This document shows positions 6,614 through 10,539 of a DNA stretch of 10,539 nucleotides, piece after piece (the first letter of the stretch is position 1; every line of letters starts with the position of its first letter). The position numbers were made by a program, and so were the translations under genes. Source of the DNA: an uncultured Ruminococcus sp. Lineage in GTDB: Bacteria > Bacillota > Clostridia > Lachnospirales > Lachnospiraceae. Where the stretch lies: contig USKR01000021.1 in the NCBI GenBank assembly GCA_900555215.1, positions 1-10,539 on the forward strand, given 5' to 3'. A model generated the notes under the pieces. It saw nothing but the letters and a program-made list of their open reading frames with translations. It ran no database searches and was not told the DNA's origin.

Positions 6614-6642
6614 TTGCAAAGTGCAGGCAACTGTGATAAAAT
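6614..6642 (+). promoter_or_regulatory. Promoter of secG
   Basis: TTGCAA (6614-6619) and TAAAAT (6637-6642) are separated by 17 bases. A TG dinucleotide sits one base upstream of the -10 box, giving an extended -10 element. The predicted start near 6649 leaves a short leader with a strong AGGAGGTG (6660-6667) before secG. The -35 box begins two bases after the preceding stop codon. Confidence 0.7.
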
Positions 6643-6672
6643 AATCGTGGTTTATCCGCAGGAGGTGTAAAA

Positions 6673-6915
6673 ATGGATGTTTTGAAGATTGTTTTAACGA
6701 TCATTTTTGTTATAGACTGTATTGCGTTGGCTGCGATTATTCTGCTGCAGGAAGGTAAGTCAGCAGGTCTCGGTACGATCAGCGGTGCTGCAGATACATA
6801 CTGGGGACACAATAAAGGGCGTTCTATGGAAGGGACTCTCGTAAAAGTTACCAGGATAGTGGCTGCTTTGTTCATTATTTTGGCAGTCGTACTCAATCTG
6901 GGAATCTTTAATTAG
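6673..6915 (+). CDS. secG: Protein translocase subunit SecG
   Basis: This is the small accessory membrane subunit of the SecYEG protein-export channel. At 80 residues it has two transmembrane helices (about 3-24 and 58-77). They are joined by the conserved loop that begins LLQEGKSAGLG and continues with a Gly/Ser/Ala-rich stretch. AGGAGGTG lies close upstream of the ATG. The gene has its own promoter and is closed by an intrinsic terminator. secG next to rnr and smpB is a recurrent Firmicute arrangement. Confidence 0.95.
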   Translation: MDVLKIVLTIIFVIDCIALAAIILLQEGKSAGLGTISGAADTYWGHNKGRSMEGTLVKVTRIVAALFIILAVVLNLGIFN

Positions 6916-6951
6916 TATGAAAAATACTATATCAGAAGATAATGATTAACG

Positions 6952-6991
6952 TAAGCACTCTATAATGGGATAGGGTGCTTATATTATTTTT
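6952..6991 (+). terminator. Intrinsic terminator after secG
   Basis: TAAGCACTCTAT (6952-6963) pairs with ATAGGGTGCTTA (6970-6981) as a 12-pair stem with one T-G wobble and a six-base loop. It is followed by ATATTATTTTT. It separates secG from the rnr unit. Confidence 0.85.
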
Positions 6992-7055
6992 GAGATGTTT
7001 TTTACGGATTTTTGACGAGGCTTCTTCAATGAAATGATCTTTTTTAGGGAAAAAG

Positions 7056-7094
7056 CCATGCATGGACGGCAGGGTAGATCTCAGCTGCATGCAG
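7056..7094. repeat. Pair of 10-base perfect palindromes in the rnr leader
   Basis: CCATGCATGG (7056-7065) and CTGCATGCAG (7085-7094) are both perfect palindromes sharing the hexamer TGCATG. Their centres are 29 bases apart. The second ends two bases before the GAGGAG ribosome binding site of rnr. They could be operator sites or RNA hairpins affecting rnr translation, or chance. A -35-like TTGACG (7012-7017) lies upstream without a good -10 partner. Confidence 0.4.
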
Positions 7095-7107
7095 TGAGGA
7101 GTGGACT

Positions 7108-9219
7108 ATGGAACAGACATTTGAAAAGCGCAAAAAGGTTATATTTGATTTTATCTGTGACGATTTTTATGTCCCTATGAAGATAAAAGAGATAGCGGCA
7201 GTGCTTCAGATCCCCAGAGAACAGAGGGATGAGCTGAAAGAAGTATTGGACGCCCTTGTGGAGGAGGGGAAGATCGCGCTCTCGAAACGGGGGAAATACA
7301 GCAAAGGACATGCGGAGCGTCTGCGGGGCGTGTTTCAGGCAAATTCGAGAGGATTCGGTTTTGTGACGCCGGAAAGCGGAGGCGACGATGTATTTATCTC
7401 TGAAGAAAACCTGTGCGGCGCGTTCCAGGGGGATGAGGTGGAATTTATTATTACCGCTGCGCCTTCCGGACGCCGCAGGGAAGGAAAGATCGTGCGTGTT
7501 ATCTCACACGGCGTTACGCGTGTAGTAGGATTATATGAAAAATGCAGGAGCTATGGTTTTGTGCGGCCGGATAACCAGAGATACCTGAATGATATTTATA
7601 TCCCGGCAGGAAAGGAAATGGGCGCCATGACAGGTCACAAGGTAGTTGTGGAGCTGACGTCATACGGCGGAGAACATATGAAGCCTGAGGGGAGAGTCGT
7701 GGAAATTATCGGGCATGTTAATGATCCGGGGACTGATATCCTTTCGATAGTAATGGATATGGGAATAAAGACGGAATTTCCGGAAAAAGTCATCGGGCAG
7801 GCTGTCCGTGTGGGTAAGCCTGTCAGCGAGGCGGACTGTGCGGGGAGGAAAGATCTGCGCGGCTGGCAGATGGTGACGATCGACGGCGAAGACGCAAAAG
7901 ATCTGGACGATGCAGTTTCTCTTGCAAAAGAAGGAGAAAATTACCGGCTGGGAGTGCATATTGCAGATGTGGCAAATTATGTGCAGGAGAGGAGTGCTCT
8001 GGATAAGGAGGCATTTGAGAGAGGGACAAGTGTATATCTTGCAGACCGGGTGATCCCTATGCTGCCCCATGTGCTGTCAAATGGGATCTGCTCTTTGAAT
8101 GCGGGGGAGGAGCGCCTGGCACTGTCGTGTATCATGACAATCAGTCCTTCCGGTGAGATGCTGGACCACGAGATCGCAGAGACAGTGATCTGCGTGGACA
8201 AAAGAATGAGCTACAATGGAGTTGCCAAGATCCTGGAGAGTGAGGAAGAGGCTCTGCATGAAAACGAAGAAGTCGTTCCAATGATCCTGCAGATGAAAGA
8301 ACTTTCGGATATCCTCAGAGAACGCAGAGGGAGAAGGGGATCTATTGACTTTGACTTTCCGGAGACTAAGGTTATTCTGGATGAAGAGGGAAAGCCCGTA
8401 GAGATCAAACCATATGAGAGAAATGCAGCCACAAAGATCATAGAGGATTTTATGCTCATGGCGAACGAGACTGTGGCAGAGGAGTATTTCTGGAGAGATG
8501 TGCCGTTCCTCTATCGGACGCATGATACGCCTGACGAGGAGAAAATACGTCAGCTTTCAGCTTTTATTAACAATTTTGGATATCACATCCATGTGCGGAA
8601 TGAAGTGAGACCTAAGGAGATACAGAAGCTTCTCGGGAAAGTGGACGGGACTCCGGAGGAGGCGCTGATCAGCCGTCTTGCCCTGCGCTCGATGAAACAG
8701 GCGCGCTATTCCACAGAGAATACGGGGCATTTCGGTCTGGCTGCAAAGTATTATACCCACTTTACTTCTCCGATCCGCAGATATCCGGACCTCCAGATAC
8801 ACAGGATCATTAAGGATAATCTGCGCGGAAGGCTGGGGGAGGCGCGTATCTCGCACTATGCGGAGATCCTGCCTGAAACGGCGGCGCAGTGCAGCATGAA
8901 GGAGCGGACTGCAGAGGAAGCAGAGCGGGAAGTTGTGAAACTGAAAAAAGCTGAATATATGAGAGAACGCATTGGAGAGGAATATGACGGCGTGATTTCG
9001 GGCGTGACCCGGTGGGGGCTGTATGTAGAGCTTGCCAATACAGTGGAAGGACTTGTCCATGTGGCGGATATGCGGGATGACCATTATGAGTTTGTGGAGC
9101 AGGATTACGAACTGGTCGGAGTGCATACGGGCAGGACATACAAGCTTGGACAGAGTGTCAGAGTGCGGGTGACCGATGCGGATAAAGTGCAGCGTACAGT
9201 GAATTTTGAGATCGTTTAG
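7108..9219 (+). CDS. rnr: Ribonuclease R (3'-5' exoribonuclease)
   Basis: RNase R degrades structured RNA from the 3' end and takes part in mRNA turnover and removal of tmRNA-tagged messages. The protein has 703 residues. An N-terminal winged-helix region (about 20-65) is followed by cold-shock-type RNA-binding domains. The RNB catalytic domain carries the metal-binding cluster [10 protein letters not shown] at residues 259-268, with Asp 259, 265, 267 and 268 in the spacing of RNase II/R. It continues with HIADVANYV and the signature [10 protein letters not shown] starting near 552. An S1 domain begins near 623 and runs to the end. It is shorter than the E. coli enzyme (about 813) and lacks a Lys-rich C-terminal tail. 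The start follows AGGAG (7097-7101) by six bases. Its TAG stop overlaps the ribosome binding site of smpB, 11 bases before that start, which suggests translational coupling. Confidence 0.97.
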   Translation: MEQTFEKRKKVIFDFICDDFYVPMKIKEIAAVLQIPREQRDELKEVLDALVEEGKIALSKRGKYSKGHAERLRGVFQANSRGFGFVTPESGGDDVFISEENLCGAFQGDEVEFIITAAPSGRRREGKIVRVISHGVTRVVGLYEKCRSYGFVRPDNQRYLNDIYIPAGKEMGAMTGHKVVVELTSYGGEHMKPEGRVVEIIGHVNDPGTDILSIVMDMGIKTEFPEKVIGQAVRVGKPVSEADCAGRKDLRGWQMVTIDGEDAKDLDDAVSLAKEGENYRLGVHIADVANYVQERSALDKEAFERGTSVYLADRVIPMLPHVLSNGICSLNAGEERLALSCIMTISPSGEMLDHEIAETVICVDKRMSYNGVAKILESEEEALHENEEVVPMILQMKELSDILRERRGRRGSIDFDFPETKVILDEEGKPVEIKPYERNAATKIIEDFMLMANETVAEEYFWRDVPFLYRTHDTPDEEKIRQLSAFINNFGYHIHVRNEVRPKEIQKLLGKVDGTPEEALISRLALRSMKQARYSTENTGHFGLAAKYYTHFTSPIRRYPDLQIHRIIKDNLRGRLGEARISHYAEILPETAAQCSMKERTAEEAEREVVKLKKAEYMRERIGEEYDGVISGVTRWGLYVELANTVEGLVHVADMRDDHYEFVEQDYELVGVHTGRTYKLGQSVRVRVTDADKVQRTVNFEIV

Positions 9220-9230
9220 GGAGAAACAAT

Positions 9231-9695
9231 ATGGCAAAGTCAGAGACAAAATTGATCGCGAATAATAAAAAAGCATATCATGACTATTTCATACTCGAGA
9301 AATATGAAGCGGGGATCGTGCTTCACGGTACGGAGGTCAAATCTCTCCGTATGGGAAAGTGCAGTATAAAAGAAGCATTCATACGGGTTGAATCCGGTGA
9401 GATGTATATATATGGAATGCATATTTCTCCCTATGAGAAAGGAAATATCTTTAATAAAGATCCGCTTCGCATAAGGAAACTCCTGCTTCATAAAAAGGAG
9501 ATCAATAAAATCTTCGGTAAAATGAAGGAGCAGGGCATTACAGTGGTGCCGCTTCAAGTATATTTCAGAGGGAGTCTCGTAAAGATAGAGATCGGTCTTG
9601 CCAAAGGAAAGAAGCTCTATGATAAGAGGGATGACATTGCAAAAAAAGACCAGAGGCGGGAAGCGCAGAGAGAGTTTAAGGAGAGACTGAGATGA
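9231..9695 (+). CDS. smpB: SsrA (tmRNA)-binding protein SmpB
   Basis: SmpB carries tmRNA to stalled ribosomes and is needed for trans-translation. At 154 residues the length is typical. Recognisable segments are [26 protein letters not shown] near the N-terminus, HISPYEKGN and [15 protein letters not shown] in the middle, and [23 protein letters not shown]. The basic C-terminal tail [17 protein letters not shown] enters the empty mRNA channel in known structures. An AGGGAGA site (9218-9224) lies six bases upstream and overlaps the rnr stop codon. The TGA stop overlaps the next gene's ATG. The tmRNA gene (ssrA), which often follows smpB, is not in the window; the next gene begins at once. Confidence 0.97.
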   Translation: MAKSETKLIANNKKAYHDYFILEKYEAGIVLHGTEVKSLRMGKCSIKEAFIRVESGEMYIYGMHISPYEKGNIFNKDPLRIRKLLLHKKEINKIFGKMKEQGITVVPLQVYFRGSLVKIEIGLAKGKKLYDKRDDIAKKDQRREAQREFKERLR

Positions 9696-10528
9696 TACAG
9701 GATATACAGCCAAAACATCTGTATAATCAATATAAACCCGTGCCGCCGGACGGGGACTGCTGGGCATTATATTATGAAGACCACAAGGCGCTTATGAAGA
9801 AAACTTCATCGGGAATTGTATTCCCGAGGTTCAGCGAGCTGGAGCGGCTTAATGAAGAGATATACGAAGATTACATATATTTGTTTTCGGTTGACGATGA
9901 GCGTTATTATTTGGTCCGGGATATCAACAGGGAGCCCCTTTCGGATTTCACAATGGAGAATACGGAGATTTTCCGGGCGGCAGATCCCCAGTATCATGCA
10001 TTTGCCGGGATTACGGGATATCAGCTCTATAATTGGTATAAAAATCACAAATACTGCGGCCGATGTGGTAAGATGATGGTAAGGGATCAAAAGGAGCGGA
10101 TGCTCAGATGTGATTCCTGCAGCAATATGGAATTCCCAAGGATCTGTCCGGCAGTAATTATAGGGGTGACAGACGGAAACCGGATACTGATGTCTAAGTA
10201 TGCGGGGCGGGCGTACAAGAAATATGCTCTGCTCGCGGGATTTACTGAAATTGGCGAGACAGTGGAAGAGACGGTAGCAAGAGAAGTTATGGAGGAAGTC
10301 GGGCTGAAGGTCAGGAATATCCGGTATTACAAAAGCCAGCCGTGGGCGTTCAGCGATACACTGCTTATGGGATTTTACTGTGACCTGGACGGCAGTGATA
10401 AGATTACGCTTGACCGGGACGAACTGTCTCTGGCAGAGTGGTTCGAGCGTGAGGAAATCCCGGTTGAACCGTCCAGGGACAGTCTGACGAATGAGATGAT
10501 AATGAAATTTAAGCAGGGGGAAGTTTAG
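9692..10528 (+). CDS. nudC: NudC-type zinc-ribbon Nudix hydrolase (NADH pyrophosphatase / deNADding enzyme)
   Basis: NudC enzymes split NAD(H) to NMN(H) and AMP, and in several bacteria remove the NAD cap from RNA 5' ends. The 278-residue protein has the family layout: a divergent N-terminal domain, then a zinc ribbon with Cys 122, 125, 140 and 143. A complete Nudix box (Gx5Ex7REUxEExGU) lies at residues 183-205, with the catalytic REVMEEVG intact. The NudC-specific downstream motif appears as SQPWAF at 215-220, where many members have SQPWPF followed by P. That Pro-to-Ala change is a small departure. The ATG overlaps the smpB stop as ATGA, so translation is probably coupled. The gene ends 11 bases before the window edge, and no terminator is visible. 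Confidence 0.9.
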   Translation: MIQDIQPKHLYNQYKPVPPDGDCWALYYEDHKALMKKTSSGIVFPRFSELERLNEEIYEDYIYLFSVDDERYYLVRDINREPLSDFTMENTEIFRAADPQYHAFAGITGYQLYNWYKNHKYCGRCGKMMVRDQKERMLRCDSCSNMEFPRICPAVIIGVTDGNRILMSKYAGRAYKKYALLAGFTEIGETVEETVAREVMEEVGLKVRNIRYYKSQPWAFSDTLLMGFYCDLDGSDKITLDRDELSLAEWFEREEIPVEPSRDSLTNEMIMKFKQGEV

Positions 10529-10539
10529 AACTTATATCA

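Noticed and set aside
6961..6966. TATAAT as a promoter for rnr
   Set aside because: It is part of the secG terminator stem-loop and has no -35 box at suitable spacing.
7012..7040. Promoter for rnr built on TTGACG (7012-7017)
   Set aside because: The -35 is reasonable but the best hexamers 16-18 bases downstream match TATAAT poorly, so it is too weak to annotate.
8557..9276. Long minus-strand open frames opposite rnr, smpB and the ABC genes
   Set aside because: They mirror the codon pattern of strong + strand genes, lack ribosome binding sites and encode no recognisable motifs.

Overview
The window looks like chromosome of a low-to-mid GC Gram-positive gut anaerobe, most likely a Lachnospiraceae (Clostridia) member. 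This rests on the strong AGGAGG-type ribosome binding sites, the lipoprotein-type substrate-binding protein, and the secG-rnr-smpB gene order common in Firmicutes. The genus cannot be fixed from sequence alone. Every supported gene is on the + strand.

Positions 1-6142 are a sugar-uptake locus. The C-terminal end of a LacI/GalR-type repressor enters from the left edge. It is followed by a 269-base control region with a perfect consensus sigma-A promoter (TTGACA, 17 bases, TATAAT). Two 14-base near-palindromes of LacI-operator form, identical at 12 of 14 positions, flank that promoter. Next come the parts of a CUT2 (ribose/galactose-type) ABC importer: permease 1, a double ATPase, permease 2, a 242-base intergenic segment rich in hairpins, and a lipoprotein sugar-binding protein. 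A strong intrinsic terminator follows. Beyond it lies fucU, an L-fucose mutarotase-type gene, which hints that the imported sugar is L-fucose or a similar pyranose. No sugar kinase, isomerase or aldolase is present in the window.

The most notable feature is that permease 2 is broken. Its two halves lie in different frames, and comparison with intact permease 1 shows that a conserved segment of about seven residues (the Asn-Gly...Val-Ala motif) is replaced by four bases, a net loss of about 17 bases near 3595-3598. Either this is a real inactivating deletion or an assembly artefact.

Positions 6143-6915 hold an unrecognised 147-residue acidic helical protein and secG, which has its own promoter and terminator. 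Positions 7108-10528 are a tightly packed RNA-maintenance unit: rnr (RNase R), smpB (tmRNA-binding protein) and a nudC-type zinc-ribbon Nudix hydrolase that overlaps smpB by 4 bases. Together these suggest coordinated RNA quality control (3'-5' decay, ribosome rescue, NAD or NAD-cap removal). No RNA genes, insertion sequences, CRISPR arrays or phage genes are seen. No clearly new multi-gene system is visible; the points worth checking are the permease lesion, the twin-operator control region, the structured leader of the binding-protein gene, the rnr-smpB-nudC grouping and the unrecognised protein.
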